Part shown: positions 25,819 to 35,969 of the stretch, in pieces | Layout: each line of letters starts with the position of its first letter | Position numbering within the stretch: position 1 is the stretch's first letter | Assembly: GCF_022398325.1 (NCBI RefSeq) | Contig: NZ_JAKEVD010000018.1 | Span: 1 to 64,000, forward strand | DNA from: Shewanella sp. Isolate13 | GTDB taxonomy: Bacteria > Pseudomonadota > Gammaproteobacteria > Enterobacterales > Shewanellaceae | DNA: 64,000 bases | Direction: 5' to 3' | The notes under the pieces: generated by a model | The model's database searches: none | Seen by the model: only the letters and a program-made list of their open reading frames with translations | What the model was told of the DNA's origin: nothing | Translations under genes and position numbers: made by a program

Positions 25819-27736
25819 TCTGTTCTAAAAATGCAGTCGCCTTATCAAGGTCACGGGTTCTGGCCATGGGCGGTAAGGAGTTTAAAAAAGCCTGCCCGTA
25901 AGGTTTATTGACGATTCTGTTATCACACAAAATCAGGACTCCCCTGTCTTTTTCATCGCGGATCAATCGACCCACTCCCTGATTCAAGGTGATCACCGCC
26001 TGAGGCAAGGATATTTCACTGAAGGGATCTTTACCTTCACGCTCAATGCTCTCACTGCGAGCACGGAACAAATTATCATCCGGTGAGATAAAGGGCAGCT
26101 TGTCGATGATCACACAGCTAAGTAACCGCCCACGCACGTCTACGCCTTCCCAAAAAGCGCCAGTGCCAAGCAGCACTGCATTGCCAAGTTGGCGATACTT
26201 TTTCAACAAGCTCTGTTTACCCGCCTGACCTTGTACCAAGATAGGGTAAGCTATACGTCTCTGTAGTGCTGGCGCGACAAGGTTGAGCATCCTGTGACTT
26301 GTAAACAAGATAAAGGTGCGCCCTTTCGCAGCATTAATCGCCTTAACGCAGACATCGACAAATTGTGTCAACGCAGCATGATGGTTATTCACACTAGATA
26401 AGTGCCGAGGCACGCAAAAAAGCGCATTTTTGGCATAATCGAAAGGGCTTTCCAGTAACATCTCTTGGCTCTGGGTTAAGCCAAGCTGGCGCGTAAATAA
26501 ACTCAAATCACGGTTAATTTGCAGTGTCGCCGAGGTAAAAATCCACGAAACATTAGACTCAAACAGTTTTCGACACTCTTTGGCCACATCAATTGGCGCA
26601 ATACGCAACACTAAATAACGGTGTCCATAATCGATACTATAGGCCGCCTGATTGTTCTCACATAAGAAAAATAGCTCTAGTTTGTTGGTAAGCACTTCGA
26701 GTTTTTCGATGACATCGTCGAGGTTATCGCTGCGTCCTGCATGACCAATCAACAGGCTCTGTAGCACTTTAATTTCTTTGATTAATGACCAAGAGAGCAC
26801 CGACAACGCTTTATTCGCTAGCAAACGCCGCCAATCGTTATCGCCTAGCTCAAATAGCACTTGATGCCACTCGTTTAAAAGCGCTGAGCAGCGGGCACTG
26901 AGCAACTCTATCTGCTTGGCATCTCTCAATTCTTGACGGTATATATCAATCAACTTCTCAAATAGCTCAGACAATTGCCTCGTCGAGCACTGTTGACCAA
27001 AGTAAGTTACGGCGATATCGGGTAACAGGTGCGCCTCATCGAAGATCACCACATCTGAATCTGGTAATAACTCGGCAAAGCCTGTTTCTTTGATGATCCT
27101 ATCGGCTAAAAAGAGGTGGTGATTAACCACAATAACCTTGGCGTCCATGGCACGATTGCGAGCCTTACGGGTAAAGCACTCATCGTAATAGTCGCAGCGC
27201 TGACCGATGCAGTTCTCTTTGCTACTGACAATTAACGGCAACGCGGGAGAGTTTTCGGACACCGCCATTAAACCGCCAATATCCCCATCCGTCGTCTGAC
27301 CCGCCCATTGATTGATCCGCAAAAGATCGTCTAATACTTGGGTCTCCATCGAACTTGCGCCCGACAGTTCCTTCTCCATTAGATGTTGACACAAATAGTT
27401 ATTGCGCCCTTTCAATAACGCCACCTTAGGTGTTAGCCCAAGCATGGCCAATAAGGCTGGTAAGTCTTTGTAAAACAATTGCTCTTGAAGGTTTTTACTG
27501 CCTGTGCTGACTATCACTTGCTTGCCACTTAATAGCGCAGGGATGAGATAAGCAAATGTCTTGCCTACGCCTGTTCCAGCTTCAACCACTAAGTTATTGC
27601 GGCTATGAATTGACTCCGCCACGGCCTTAGCCATCTTGGCCTGTACCTCGCGGCGACTATAGCCTTTTATCGACTGAGCCAATACACCTTGGCTTGAAAA
27701 TGCCGCAGCAACTTGTTGTGTTAATCGAACATTCAA
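25811..27736 (-). CDS. yoaA: YoaA, DinG/XPD-family ATP-dependent DNA helicase
   Basis: A superfamily 2 iron-sulfur helicase related to DinG and XPD. In E. coli YoaA acts with the DNA polymerase III chi subunit in repair of replication-blocking damage. The 641-residue protein shows Walker A EAGTGVGKTFAYL near residue 52-64, the Fe-S cysteines around YLCQHLM and CIGQRCDYYDECF (about 111-190), the DEAH box in VIFDEAHLLPD near residue 230, and the C-terminal motif VI in NQGVGRLIRDEKDRG. Length and gene order (upstream of tsaB) fit YoaA better than DinG. Confidence 0.92.
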   Translation of the reverse strand: MNVRLTQQVAAAFSSQGVLAQSIKGYSRREVQAKMAKAVAESIHSRNNLVVEAGTGVGKTFAYLIPALLSGKQVIVSTGSKNLQEQLFYKDLPALLAMLGLTPKVALLKGRNNYLCQHLMEKELSGASSMETQVLDDLLRINQWAGQTTDGDIGGLMAVSENSPALPLIVSSKENCIGQRCDYYDECFTRKARNRAMDAKVIVVNHHLFLADRIIKETGFAELLPDSDVVIFDEAHLLPDIAVTYFGQQCSTRQLSELFEKLIDIYRQELRDAKQIELLSARCSALLNEWHQVLFELGDNDWRRLLANKALSVLSWSLIKEIKVLQSLLIGHAGRSDNLDDVIEKLEVLTNKLELFFLCENNQAAYSIDYGHRYLVLRIAPIDVAKECRKLFESNVSWIFTSATLQINRDLSLFTRQLGLTQSQEMLLESPFDYAKNALFCVPRHLSSVNNHHAALTQFVDVCVKAINAAKGRTFILFTSHRMLNLVAPALQRRIAYPILVQGQAGKQSLLKKYRQLGNAVLLGTGAFWEGVDVRGRLLSCVIIDKLPFISPDDNLFRARSESIEREGKDPFSEISLPQAVITLNQGVGRLIRDEKDRGVLILCDNRIVNKPYGQAFLNSLPPMARTRDLDKATAFLEQIK

Positions 27737-28104
27737 GAGGTAACGAACCTTTAATTTAGCTAAGCAGGCTTGCTTTTAGAAATTGCGGTGCAGTTTATCT
27801 CAATTAGCTCGGCAAGATTAGCTTTTGTTTTGTTTTATTTGATCCAGAGTTGCGAAACTTCTAACCTCACTAACCATTGTCCTGTTTTTAGAACAAGGCA
27901 CTTAAAAGCACCATGTTTATTATCGATTTTCAGTTAAAAATGACATTTAGATGAAGTTTACTCATCTGCCGAAATAAGAGGTTGCAATCATTTTTAAAAC
28001 TGATTAGTTTAAATACCAAGACAAGCAAGTCGCTTAGGCTAATAAGCAAGCCTTGAGCATTCTGAGCCATTAAAGCTCACAGATTTCAATTGAGAGAAAC
28101 GAAC
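27737..28104. other. Divergent region between yoaA and the his leader
   Basis: Contains the his operon promoter. The best candidate is TTGCAA near 27983 with a weak -10 (TAGTTT) 17 bases on, but the assignment is not firm. No gene or RNA was recognised in the remaining sequence. Confidence 0.35.
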
Positions 28105-28152
28105 ATGACACAGCTTTTGAACACTATCCATCATCATCACCATATGCGGTAG
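28105..28152 (+). CDS. hisL: his operon leader peptide
   Basis: A 15-codon frame, MTQLLNTIHHHHHMR, contains five consecutive histidine codons (CAT CAT CAT CAC CAT). Ribosome stalling at these codons when charged tRNA-His is scarce favours the antiterminator in the following RNA. It is preceded by a GAGA ribosome site and followed directly by the attenuator stems and hisG. It is too short for routine gene callers. Confidence 0.93.
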   Translation: MTQLLNTIHHHHHMR

Positions 28153-28244
28153 CCTTCGGAAGCTTACTGCCGAAGGACTATTTCCTTCCGGCGGTTGATT
28201 TAAAAATATCAAAAACCCTTGGAAGGAATTCCAAGGGTTTTTTG
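28153..28244 (+). promoter_or_regulatory. his operon attenuator
   Basis: Alternative stems are visible. CCTTCGG (28153-28159) pairs with CCGAAGG (28170-28176) as the pause hairpin. GAAGGA (28172-28177) can instead pair with TCCTTC (28183-28188). TTCCTTCC (28182-28189) is perfectly complementary to GGAAGGAA (28221-28228) and can disrupt the terminator AACCCTTGGAA / TTCCAAGGGTT (28213-28240) with its T-run. This is the classical mutually exclusive attenuation layout. Confidence 0.88.
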
Positions 28245-28303
28245 GTTTTATCTTAACAGATTGTTTTATAAGAATTTTTGAATCAACCAATAGGACGTTA
28301 TCC

Positions 28304-29203
28304 ATGTCAGAGTCAAATAGATTACGCATCGCCATCCAAAAGTCAGGCCGTTTATCGAAAGAATCACAGAAGCTATTAAAGAGCTGTGGGGTTAAATTTA
28401 ACGTTAATGAGCAGCGCCTTATCGCTCACTCTGACAACATGCCAATCGATCTTCTTCGAGTGCGTGATGACGATATTCCAGGGCTTGTTATGGACGGTGT
28501 TGTTGACCTTGGGATCATCGGTGAGAATGTTCTGGAAGAGGAACAGATTGAACGTCAAACCTTAGGTAAGCCAGCGGACTGCATTAAGCTTCGTGAATTA
28601 GATTTTGGCGCTTGCCGCCTCTCTTTAGCTGTGCCTAATGAATTCGACTACCAAGGTGTGGGGTCATTGGAAGGGCTGAGGATCGCCACCTCTTACCCTA
28701 ACCTGCTACGCCGCTACATGGAGCAGAAAGGCATCAATTATCGTGACTGTATGCTTAAAGGGTCAGTCGAAGTCGCGCCCAGAGCCGGACTTTCAGACGG
28801 GATCTGCGACTTAGTATCAACTGGTGCTACCTTAGAGGCAAACGGCCTCTACGAAACCGACGTGATCTACCGCTCTATGGCCTGCATCATCCAATCGAAT
28901 CAATCACAGCCCGATGATAAACAAGCGCTCATCAATAAAATCTTATCTAGGATCAATGGCGTGGTACGCGCAAAAGAGAGCAAGTACATCTTGCTACACG
29001 CACCAAACGAGACCCTAGAGCAGATTGTCGCTCTGCTACCAGGTGCAGAGAACCCAACAGTGTTGCCACTAAATGACGATACCAACCGCGTTGCTATCCA
29101 TGCCGTCAGCACCGAAGATCTGTTCTGGGACACCATGGAGCAACTGACGCAATTGGGCGCTAGCTCTATTCTAGTTATGCCAATTGAAAAGATGATGGGG
29201 TAA
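28304..29203 (+). CDS. hisG: ATP phosphoribosyltransferase (HisG, long form)
   Basis: First and feedback-regulated step of histidine synthesis: ATP plus PRPP to phosphoribosyl-ATP. The 299-residue length is the long form, with catalytic domains I-II (residues 1-225; [14 protein letters not shown], the PRPP-binding loop in [12 protein letters not shown]) and the C-terminal ACT-like regulatory domain (about 226-299) that binds histidine. The first structural gene after the attenuator; hisD follows five bases later. Confidence 0.96.
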   Translation: MSESNRLRIAIQKSGRLSKESQKLLKSCGVKFNVNEQRLIAHSDNMPIDLLRVRDDDIPGLVMDGVVDLGIIGENVLEEEQIERQTLGKPADCIKLRELDFGACRLSLAVPNEFDYQGVGSLEGLRIATSYPNLLRRYMEQKGINYRDCMLKGSVEVAPRAGLSDGICDLVSTGATLEANGLYETDVIYRSMACIIQSNQSQPDDKQALINKILSRINGVVRAKESKYILLHAPNETLEQIVALLPGAENPTVLPLNDDTNRVAIHAVSTEDLFWDTMEQLTQLGASSILVMPIEKMMG

Positions 29204-29208
29204 AAGCC

Positions 29209-30540
29209 ATGCAGATCCTCAACTGGCAATCACTCAGCCCACAAGCGCAGTCAGCGGCACTGAAGCGCTCGCCATTAATTGGCGATAACAGCCTTGAGCA
29301 AAGTGTGGCTAGGATCATCGAAGCCGTCGTAGCCAATGGCGACGATGCCCTTAGGGATTTTAACCGAGAGTTCGACAGCATAAGCCTAGAGACACTAAAG
29401 CTAACTACAGCTGAAATAGCTCAAAGCTGCAAACAGGTACCCGATGAACTGAAACAGGCCATCGCCCAAGCTAAGGCCAATATCGAACGCTTTCACCAAG
29501 CGCAGCAACAGCCAAAGGTGGATATCAAGACTCAAACGGGGATCCGCTGTGAGCTTCGCTCCGAGCCTATTGAACGCGTAGGCCTCTATATTCCTGGCGG
29601 CACGGCGCCACTTATCTCTACCGTGCTCATGTTAGCACTGCCAGCCAAGATAGCTGGTTGCGCTAAACGAGTATTAGTGAGCCCGCCTCCTATCAATGAT
29701 GCCATCGTCTATGCCGCTAATGCTTGTGGAATCGATGAGATCTACCAGATCGGCGGCGCTCAAGCCATCGCCGCATTAGCGTTCGGCACCGAGTCAATTC
29801 CACAGGTCGATAAAATTTTTGGGCCAGGTAACCGCTTTGTCACCGAGGCAAAGCGCGCCGTGAGTCAAGATAATCGCTGTACGGTCAGTATTGATATGCC
29901 AGCGGGTCCATCTGAAGTGCTTATCATCGCAGATACTCAAGCGAATGCTGACTTTGTTGCCGCCGATCTTTTATCTCAGGCCGAGCACGGCGCCGACTCA
30001 CAGGTAATGCTTGTTACTGACTCCAGCGAGCTAGCAGAAGCGGTCGACTCTGCACTTGCTGAACAGCTTAAGCTACTACCGCGCGCAGAGATAGCGACGA
30101 TTGCACTTGAGAGTAGCCGCACACTAATCGTTGAAGATCTGCAGATGGCGGCTAAGGTCTCAAACCTCTATGGGCCTGAGCACCTGCTCATTCAGACCCA
30201 AAACCCCAGAGCCATTCTTAATGATATTCGCGCCGCCGGCTCGGTGTTTTTAGGGGCATACACCCCCGAATCGGTGGGAGACTATGCCAGTGGAACCAAC
30301 CACGTATTACCCACCTACGGCTACAGTAAAACCGTTTCGAGCCTGTCTCTGGCTGACTTTAGCCGTCGATTCACGGTGCAAGAGCTCACACCTCGAGGGC
30401 TGCAAACTATCGCTGATAGCGTGATGACACTAGCAGCAGCCGAGCAATTAGATGCCCATAAGAATGCCGTTGCAGTCCGTCTAGCAAGCCTTAACAAAAG
30501 GGATACAAGCACAGATGACACCAATGAGGAGTGGTTATGA
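29209..30540 (+). CDS. hisD: Histidinol dehydrogenase
   Basis: Oxidises L-histidinol to L-histidine in two NAD-dependent steps; a zinc enzyme. The 443-residue protein has the signature around IFGPGNRFVTEAKRAVS and IDMPAGPSEVLIIAD (about residues 203-245), with zinc ligands and catalytic Glu-His around LLSQAEHGADSQ and YGPEHLLIQTQ. The C-terminal GTNHVLPT is conserved. Its stop overlaps hisC by four bases (ATGA). Confidence 0.96.
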   Translation: MQILNWQSLSPQAQSAALKRSPLIGDNSLEQSVARIIEAVVANGDDALRDFNREFDSISLETLKLTTAEIAQSCKQVPDELKQAIAQAKANIERFHQAQQQPKVDIKTQTGIRCELRSEPIERVGLYIPGGTAPLISTVLMLALPAKIAGCAKRVLVSPPPINDAIVYAANACGIDEIYQIGGAQAIAALAFGTESIPQVDKIFGPGNRFVTEAKRAVSQDNRCTVSIDMPAGPSEVLIIADTQANADFVAADLLSQAEHGADSQVMLVTDSSELAEAVDSALAEQLKLLPRAEIATIALESSRTLIVEDLQMAAKVSNLYGPEHLLIQTQNPRAILNDIRAAGSVFLGAYTPESVGDYASGTNHVLPTYGYSKTVSSLSLADFSRRFTVQELTPRGLQTIADSVMTLAAAEQLDAHKNAVAVRLASLNKRDTSTDDTNEEWL

Positions 30541-31604
30541 ACACAGCACTCAATAACCCAACGAGCGAGTTAAATCTTGCTCAGCGCCTTGCCAGATCAG
30601 AGTTACTCGATCTGCAGGTCTATCAATCGGCTAGGCGTATAGGGGGTCAGGGCGATATCTGGATCAACGCAAATGAGTCGCCCTTTAATAATAGTGAGCT
30701 TGAAGGCTTAAACCGTTATCCAGAATGTCAGCCACCTGAGCTTATTGCAGCCTATAGTCGTTATAGCCAAGTCGCTACTGACAGCATTATCACCAGTCGC
30801 GGCGCAGACGAAGCCATAGAGTTACTCATTCGCGCCTTTTGTGTACCCGGTAAAGACTGCATAGCCACCTTTGGCCCTACTTATGGCATGTACGCTATCA
30901 GCGCAAAGACCTTTAATGTCGAAGTAAAAGCGTTATCGCTGACAGCTGATTTTCAGCTCCCCACTGATTACCAGACTCAAGTCAGTGGCGCCAAGTTAGT
31001 GTTTATCTGTAATCCCAATAATCCAACGGGCAGCGTGATCCCGCGAGATAAAATCATCGATGTTATCGAGAACTGCCAAGACGCTATCGTGGTTGTGGAT
31101 GAGGCGTATATCGAGTTTAGCCCTGAGTACAGCGTTGCCGATTTAGTTGCTAGCTCTACTAATCTCGTTGTTTTACGCACGTTATCAAAAGCCTTTGCAC
31201 TCGCAGGCGCTCGCTGCGGCTTCTTGCTGGCTAATCCAAACATTATCGACATTTGCATGCGAGTGATTGCCCCGTATCCGGTGCCCCTTCCCGTCAGCGA
31301 CGTCGCCACCAAGGCACTGAGCACAGCAGGACTCGAGACCATGGTTAAGCAAGTCAGTGAAATGAAGCGCCAAGGCCTTAGGTTAGCAGCCGCATTACAG
31401 CGATATGGAGCCAAGGTGGTAAAGGCCCACGGTAACTATGTGCTTGCCGAATTTGATGACAAACAAGCTGTGCAGCAAAAGCTCAAGGCCGCAGGCGTTA
31501 TTGCTCGAGCTTATAGCGATCCGCGTCTTAGCCAAGCTATCCGCTTTAGCTTTACTAACCAGAGACAAACGGATTACCTCATCGACCTATTCCAGAATGA
31601 ATAA
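30537..31604 (+). CDS. hisC: Histidinol-phosphate aminotransferase
   Basis: Transfers an amino group from glutamate to imidazole-acetol phosphate, PLP-dependent. The 355-residue class II aminotransferase shows INANESPFNNSELEGLNRYP, the NPNNPTGSVI motif near residue 158, and the PLP lysine in LRTLSKAFALAGARCGF around residue 212. The chosen start is the ATG that overlaps the hisD stop; a Met two codons upstream also lies in frame. A 103-base gap separates it from hisB, the largest in the operon. Confidence 0.95.
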   Translation: MNTALNNPTSELNLAQRLARSELLDLQVYQSARRIGGQGDIWINANESPFNNSELEGLNRYPECQPPELIAAYSRYSQVATDSIITSRGADEAIELLIRAFCVPGKDCIATFGPTYGMYAISAKTFNVEVKALSLTADFQLPTDYQTQVSGAKLVFICNPNNPTGSVIPRDKIIDVIENCQDAIVVVDEAYIEFSPEYSVADLVASSTNLVVLRTLSKAFALAGARCGFLLANPNIIDICMRVIAPYPVPLPVSDVATKALSTAGLETMVKQVSEMKRQGLRLAAALQRYGAKVVKAHGNYVLAEFDDKQAVQQKLKAAGVIARAYSDPRLSQAIRFSFTNQRQTDYLIDLFQNE

Positions 31605-31707
31605 GAGCCAAGGATAAGTACGCATTTAATTAGCTGATATAAATAAAAAATTACAAAAGCTTGTTGATTTTAGTTAGCCAAGCTGAACACTGAAAGGTAG
31701 CCACACA

Positions 31708-32787
31708 ATGAAGCAGAAAATATTATTTATCGACCGCGATGGCACTATCATCGAAGAGCCCGTCACTGATAAACAGGTCGATAGTTTAGCCAAGCTAGTG
31801 TTTGAACCCAATGTGATCCCTGCGTTACTCAGACTACAAAACGCTGGTTTCCGTTTGGTGATGGTCAGTAACCAAGACGGCTTAGGTACCCCCTCTTTTC
31901 CGAAGAACGACTTTGACGCCCCACAAAATATGATGATGCAGATCTTAAATAGCCAAGGGGTGTTATTTGATGATGTGTTGATCTGTCCTCACTTTGACGA
32001 TGAAAACTGTAGCTGCCGCAAGCCCAAGCTCGGGTTAGTCAAAGAGTACCTGACATCGGGCAAAATTGACTTTACTCAATCAGCTGTCATCGGCGACCGT
32101 CATACCGATCTTGGGCTTGCCGATGCAATGGGTATTTTAGGCTTGCAATATAATCCACAAACTCTGAACTGGAACGCCATTACCGACCAGCTACTGAGTA
32201 AAAACCGTAGTGCAACCGTCACCCGTACAACCAAAGAGACGGATATTCGTGTCACGGTGGATTTAGACTCAAGCGGCAAAGGTGCCATTAATACCGGCAT
32301 CGGCTTTTTTGACCATATGCTTGAGCAGATATCCACTCACGGTAATTTTAAGATGGATGTACAGGTCGATGGTGACCTAGAAATTGACGATCACCACAGT
32401 GTAGAAGATACGGCACTCGCTATCGGTGATGCACTGCGCCAAGCCCTAGGCGATAAGCGCGGTATCGCCCGCTTTGGCAATGCGTTCGAGCAAGCGATCC
32501 CAATGGATGAAGCCAGTGCAAGCTGCCTATTAGACCTATCTGGCCGCCCGTTTATTAAGTTCGATGGCGACTTTGAGCGTGAACTCGTTGGCCAAATGGC
32601 CACCGAAATGGTACCGCACTTCTTCCGTTCTTTTGCCGATGGCCTACGTTGCACCTTACACATTAGCACTCAGGGTGATAACAATCACCACAAGGTTGAG
32701 AGCTTGTTTAAAGTCCTCGGCCGTACCCTACGACAAGCCGTTGCGATAGAAGGCGACGCGCTGCCCTCAAGTAAAGGTGTGCTATGA
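31708..32787 (+). CDS. hisB: Bifunctional histidinol-phosphatase/imidazoleglycerol-phosphate dehydratase
   Basis: A fusion of two pathway enzymes, as in enterobacteria. The N-terminal HAD phosphatase (residues 1 to about 165) has the nucleophile motif FIDRDGTI and a zinc-binding loop [14 protein letters not shown]. The C-terminal dehydratase (about 168-359) has its metal-binding motifs [15 protein letters not shown] and [12 protein letters not shown]. Its TGA overlaps hisH by four bases. A good GAAAGG ribosome site lies before the ATG. Confidence 0.96.
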   Translation: MKQKILFIDRDGTIIEEPVTDKQVDSLAKLVFEPNVIPALLRLQNAGFRLVMVSNQDGLGTPSFPKNDFDAPQNMMMQILNSQGVLFDDVLICPHFDDENCSCRKPKLGLVKEYLTSGKIDFTQSAVIGDRHTDLGLADAMGILGLQYNPQTLNWNAITDQLLSKNRSATVTRTTKETDIRVTVDLDSSGKGAINTGIGFFDHMLEQISTHGNFKMDVQVDGDLEIDDHHSVEDTALAIGDALRQALGDKRGIARFGNAFEQAIPMDEASASCLLDLSGRPFIKFDGDFERELVGQMATEMVPHFFRSFADGLRCTLHISTQGDNNHHKVESLFKVLGRTLRQAVAIEGDALPSSKGVL

Positions 32788-33545
32788 GCCAACAAGATAA
32801 AACAGCCTTGAGCGAAAATTTAGCCCTGGGCAATGAGTCAGCCGTGGGCAATAAAAAAGCGATCGTCGGCAACACCGTCATCATCGACACAGGTTGCGCC
32901 AACTTAAGCTCTGTGCGTTACGCCTTTGAGCGTCTAATGACCGAGCTTGAGCGCGAACGTCTTTTTGTTACCGATGACATTGAGACGATCAAGGCCGCCG
33001 AGCGCGTCGTCTTACCCGGCGTCGGTACTGCCGCAGCTGCGATGACGTCACTGCAAAACAAAGGCTTAGATAAGCTTATCCCCACTTTGACACAACCCGT
33101 GTTAGGTGTCTGCTTAGGCATGCAGATGTTGACACGAGTATCTAAAGAGCGCGGCAACCAAAGCGATGATAGCCCCTGTCTTAATATCATTACAACCGAT
33201 ATTGACTTGCTCGACACTCAAGGGCTCCCCCTGCCCCATATGGGCTGGAATCAGATAGTCCCAAGCGCACACCCTATTTTTAATGGGATCACAGCTGGCA
33301 GCTATGTCTATTTTGTGCACAGTTACCGCGCGCCAATCAGTAAGTACACGATTGCGACGGCTGAGCACGGCGAAACATTTAGCGCCGCAATCGCTGAAAA
33401 TAACTTTATCGGCCTGCAGTTTCACCCGGAAAAGAGTGCCAAAGTGGGCGCAACAATGCTTGAAAACTTCCTCATGATGGACAGGGCAACCTTCACTCAA
33501 ACAGATGATAAGCTGGCTAATAGCCAGCAAGGGGCGCAGTTATGA
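32784..33545 (+). CDS. hisH: Imidazole glycerol phosphate synthase, glutaminase subunit
   Basis: HisH hydrolyses glutamine and passes ammonia to HisF. The class I glutamine amidotransferase triad is visible: Cys in GVCLGMQML, and His and Glu in LQFHPEKSA. The protein is 253 residues, against about 196 in E. coli. Residues 1 to about 29 form an N-terminal extension with an imperfect three-fold GN repeat (LGNES, VGNKK, VGNTV) before the normal first strand [12 protein letters not shown], and there is extra length near residues 125-145. The start overlaps the hisB stop (ATGA) and no in-frame Met exists nearer the core. Confidence 0.94.
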   Translation: MSQQDKTALSENLALGNESAVGNKKAIVGNTVIIDTGCANLSSVRYAFERLMTELERERLFVTDDIETIKAAERVVLPGVGTAAAAMTSLQNKGLDKLIPTLTQPVLGVCLGMQMLTRVSKERGNQSDDSPCLNIITTDIDLLDTQGLPLPHMGWNQIVPSAHPIFNGITAGSYVYFVHSYRAPISKYTIATAEHGETFSAAIAENNFIGLQFHPEKSAKVGATMLENFLMMDRATFTQTDDKLANSQQGAQL

Positions 33546-34279
33546 TTATTCCAGCAATCGATCTTATCGACGGCCAAGTCGTTCGCCTCTATCAAGGCGA
33601 CTATGCTCAGCAAACCACCTTTAACTTAAGCCCGTTAGACCAACTTAAGTCTTATCAGCAACAAGGCGCCAATCTACTGCATATCGTCGACTTGACCGGG
33701 GCGAAAGATCCCGCGAAACGCCAGACAAAGCTTATCTGCGAACTGGTCAATAACCTTGAGACGCCAATCCAAGTTGGTGGCGGCATTCGCACCGAAGCCC
33801 AGTTAAGCGAGCTTCTGGAGATAGGTGTCAGTCGCGCAGTGATTGGCTCCCTAGCGGTTAAGGAGCCTGAACTGGTGAAAAGCTGGTTTGTTAAATATGG
33901 TAGTGATGCTATCTGCCTCGCATTAGATGTGAATATTAATGAGCAAGGCGACAAGATTGTCGCCGTATCGGGTTGGCAGTCTGGCGGCGGAAAGAGCTTA
34001 GAGTCACTGGTAGAAGAGTTTAAATCCGTAGGCTTAAAACATGCGTTAGTCACAGATATTAGTCGTGATGGCACGCTCAAGGGCGCCAATACCCAGCTTT
34101 ATAAAGAGATCGCCGAACGTTACCCAGATATTCAGTGGCAGGCCTCCGGCGGTATAGCCACCTTAGATGATGTCAGTGCAGTTAGAGATAGCGGCGCCTC
34201 GGGCATTATCATAGGTAAGGCGCTGCTCATTAATCAGTTTAGTGTTGAGGAGGCTATCACATGTTGGCCAAACGCATAG
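33542..34279 (+). CDS. hisA: ProFAR isomerase
   Basis: Isomerises the ProFAR intermediate by an Amadori rearrangement on a TIM barrel. The 245-residue protein has the catalytic aspartates in [15 protein letters not shown] (near residue 8) and [13 protein letters not shown] (near residue 170), and the phosphate-binding loops VGGGIRT and [10 protein letters not shown]. Overlaps hisH by four bases and hisF by 19 bases, so translation is tightly coupled. Confidence 0.96.
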   Translation: MIIPAIDLIDGQVVRLYQGDYAQQTTFNLSPLDQLKSYQQQGANLLHIVDLTGAKDPAKRQTKLICELVNNLETPIQVGGGIRTEAQLSELLEIGVSRAVIGSLAVKEPELVKSWFVKYGSDAICLALDVNINEQGDKIVAVSGWQSGGGKSLESLVEEFKSVGLKHALVTDISRDGTLKGANTQLYKEIAERYPDIQWQASGGIATLDDVSAVRDSGASGIIIGKALLINQFSVEEAITCWPNA

Positions 34280-35034
34280 TTCCCTGCCTCGATGTTAAAG
34301 CGGGCAAAGTGGTAAAAGGAGTGCAATTTAGAAACCATGAGATCGTCGGTGATATCGTGCCTCTCGCCCAACGCTACGCCGATGAAGGTGCGGATGAGCT
34401 GGTCTTTTACGATATTACCGCCAGTGCTTACGATAGAGTGGTCGATAAGTCTTGGGTCAGTCGAGTAGCCGAGCGCATCGATATTCCTTTTTGCGTGGCT
34501 GGCGGCATTAGAACCATCGAGCAGGCGCGAGAAAAGCTTGCCTTTGGCGCCGATAAGATCTCAATCAACTCTCCCGCGCTGACCGACCCAAGCCTTATCA
34601 GCAGGCTGCAAGATGAATTTGGTCGCCAGTGTATCGTAATAGGTATCGACTCTTACTACGACGCCAATAGCGATAGCTATAGGGTCAAACAATTTACAGG
34701 AGATGAAGCGGCAACCAAGGATACCCAATGGTTTACCCAAGATTGGGTTGAAGAGGTGCAGAAACAGGGCTGCGGCGAAATCGTCTTAAATGTGATGAAT
34801 CAGGATGGCGTACGCCAGGGCTATGATATTAAGCAGCTGTCGATGATCCGAGCCATCAGTGATGTACCGTTAATCGCATCGGGCGGTGCGGGTACCATGG
34901 CGCACTTTAAGGATGTATTTAGTCAAGCCAATGTCGATGCTGCGCTGGCAGCAAGCGTATTTCATAAAGGGATCATCGATATCCAAGAGTTAAAACTGTA
35001 TCTTAAAAATAACCGGATTGCAGTACGCGTTTAA
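34261..35034 (+). CDS. hisF: Imidazole glycerol phosphate synthase, cyclase subunit
   Basis: Forms imidazole glycerol phosphate and AICAR, using ammonia from HisH. The 257-residue TIM barrel has the catalytic pair in [14 protein letters not shown] (Asp near residue 11) and [12 protein letters not shown] (Asp near residue 183 here), plus [11 protein letters not shown] and [12 protein letters not shown] phosphate loops. The start lies inside the hisA 3' end. Confidence 0.96.
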   Translation: MLAKRIVPCLDVKAGKVVKGVQFRNHEIVGDIVPLAQRYADEGADELVFYDITASAYDRVVDKSWVSRVAERIDIPFCVAGGIRTIEQAREKLAFGADKISINSPALTDPSLISRLQDEFGRQCIVIGIDSYYDANSDSYRVKQFTGDEAATKDTQWFTQDWVEEVQKQGCGEIVLNVMNQDGVRQGYDIKQLSMIRAISDVPLIASGGAGTMAHFKDVFSQANVDAALAASVFHKGIIDIQELKLYLKNNRIAVRV

Positions 35035-35085
35035 GGGAGTTCGAATAGATTCAATTAAACGAGTTAATCAAATTAGGGACTTAAT

Positions 35086-35727
35086 ATGACTAAGATTGGC
35101 CAATCAAAGCCGATAGACAACAAGCTTGTTAGTCTATTGGACTGGGAAAAAACTAACGGGTTAATCCCGGCGGTAGTGCAAAACTTCCTCACGGGGAAAG
35201 TACTGATGCTCGGCTACATGGATAAAGCCGCACTAGATAAGACGCTATCGACGAAACAGGTGACCTTTTTCAGTCGAAGCAAGCAAAGGCTCTGGACCAA
35301 GGGGGAAACCTCAGGTAACACCCTTGAGTTAATCGCAATCGATATGGACTGCGACAATGATAGCTTGCTAGTACAAGTGATCCCTAATGGGCCGACTTGC
35401 CATAAAGGCACTGAAAGTTGCTGGAAAGACGGTAACGCCCACAGTTTTATCGATAACCTTGCTACTCTCATTGCGTCACGCAAAGGGCAAGACCCAGAGT
35501 CAAGCTATACCGCCCACCTGTTTGAGCGAGGTACTAAGCGCATCGCCCAGAAAGTCGGTGAGGAAGGGTTAGAAACGGCATTAGCCGCGGCGACTCATGA
35601 TAAAGCGGAGCTGATAGATGAGGCCTCGGATCTTATCTACCACTTGTTAGTGCTACTAGAAGATCAGCAGTTGAGTATGCAAGATATCAACTTAAATCTG
35701 ATGAAGAGACACAATAAGGCCAAGTAG
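35086..35727 (+). CDS. hisI: Bifunctional phosphoribosyl-AMP cyclohydrolase/phosphoribosyl-ATP pyrophosphatase
   Basis: Fused HisI-HisE carrying out steps two and three of the pathway. The N-terminal cyclohydrolase (residues 1 to about 118) has zinc-binding cysteines in [10 protein letters not shown] and [12 protein letters not shown]. The C-terminal pyrophosphohydrolase (about 122-213) has the helical [13 protein letters not shown] and [16 protein letters not shown]. Last gene of the operon, followed by a terminator ten bases on. The order G-D-C-B-H-A-F-IE is the enterobacterial one. Confidence 0.96.
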   Translation: MTKIGQSKPIDNKLVSLLDWEKTNGLIPAVVQNFLTGKVLMLGYMDKAALDKTLSTKQVTFFSRSKQRLWTKGETSGNTLELIAIDMDCDNDSLLVQVIPNGPTCHKGTESCWKDGNAHSFIDNLATLIASRKGQDPESSYTAHLFERGTKRIAQKVGEEGLETALAAATHDKAELIDEASDLIYHLLVLLEDQQLSMQDINLNLMKRHNKAK

Positions 35728-35737
35728 CCGAGTGATA

Positions 35738-35770
35738 GGGGCGTAAGTTAAATTTACGCCCTCTGTCTTT
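35738..35770 (+). terminator. Terminator of the his operon
   Basis: GGGCGTAA (35739-35746) and TTACGCCC (35754-35761) form an 8-base-pair stem followed by a pyrimidine-rich T run, directly after hisI. Confidence 0.75.
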
Positions 35771-35916
35771 ATACAATCATTCATCCGTGAGAATCACTTT
35801 TAACAGCATAATATTTCAATTTCTCCCCTATTTAGTGCTCTATTTTACACTATAGAAAACACTGTTTTTACAACGAGTAAAACTCAGGTTGCCCTAGTGT
35901 TGCGACCCCCAACTTC

Positions 35917-35925
35917 TGATACAAT
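35917..35925 (+). promoter_or_regulatory. Candidate extended -10 promoter for purC
   Basis: TGATACAAT is an extended -10 element 45 bases before the purC start. The -35 region is poor, as is common for this class. No PurR operator was seen by eye. Confidence 0.35.
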
Positions 35926-35969
35926 CTGCGCCACTAAAATTAAGCTTCTCAATAATAAAAGTGTGCCCT

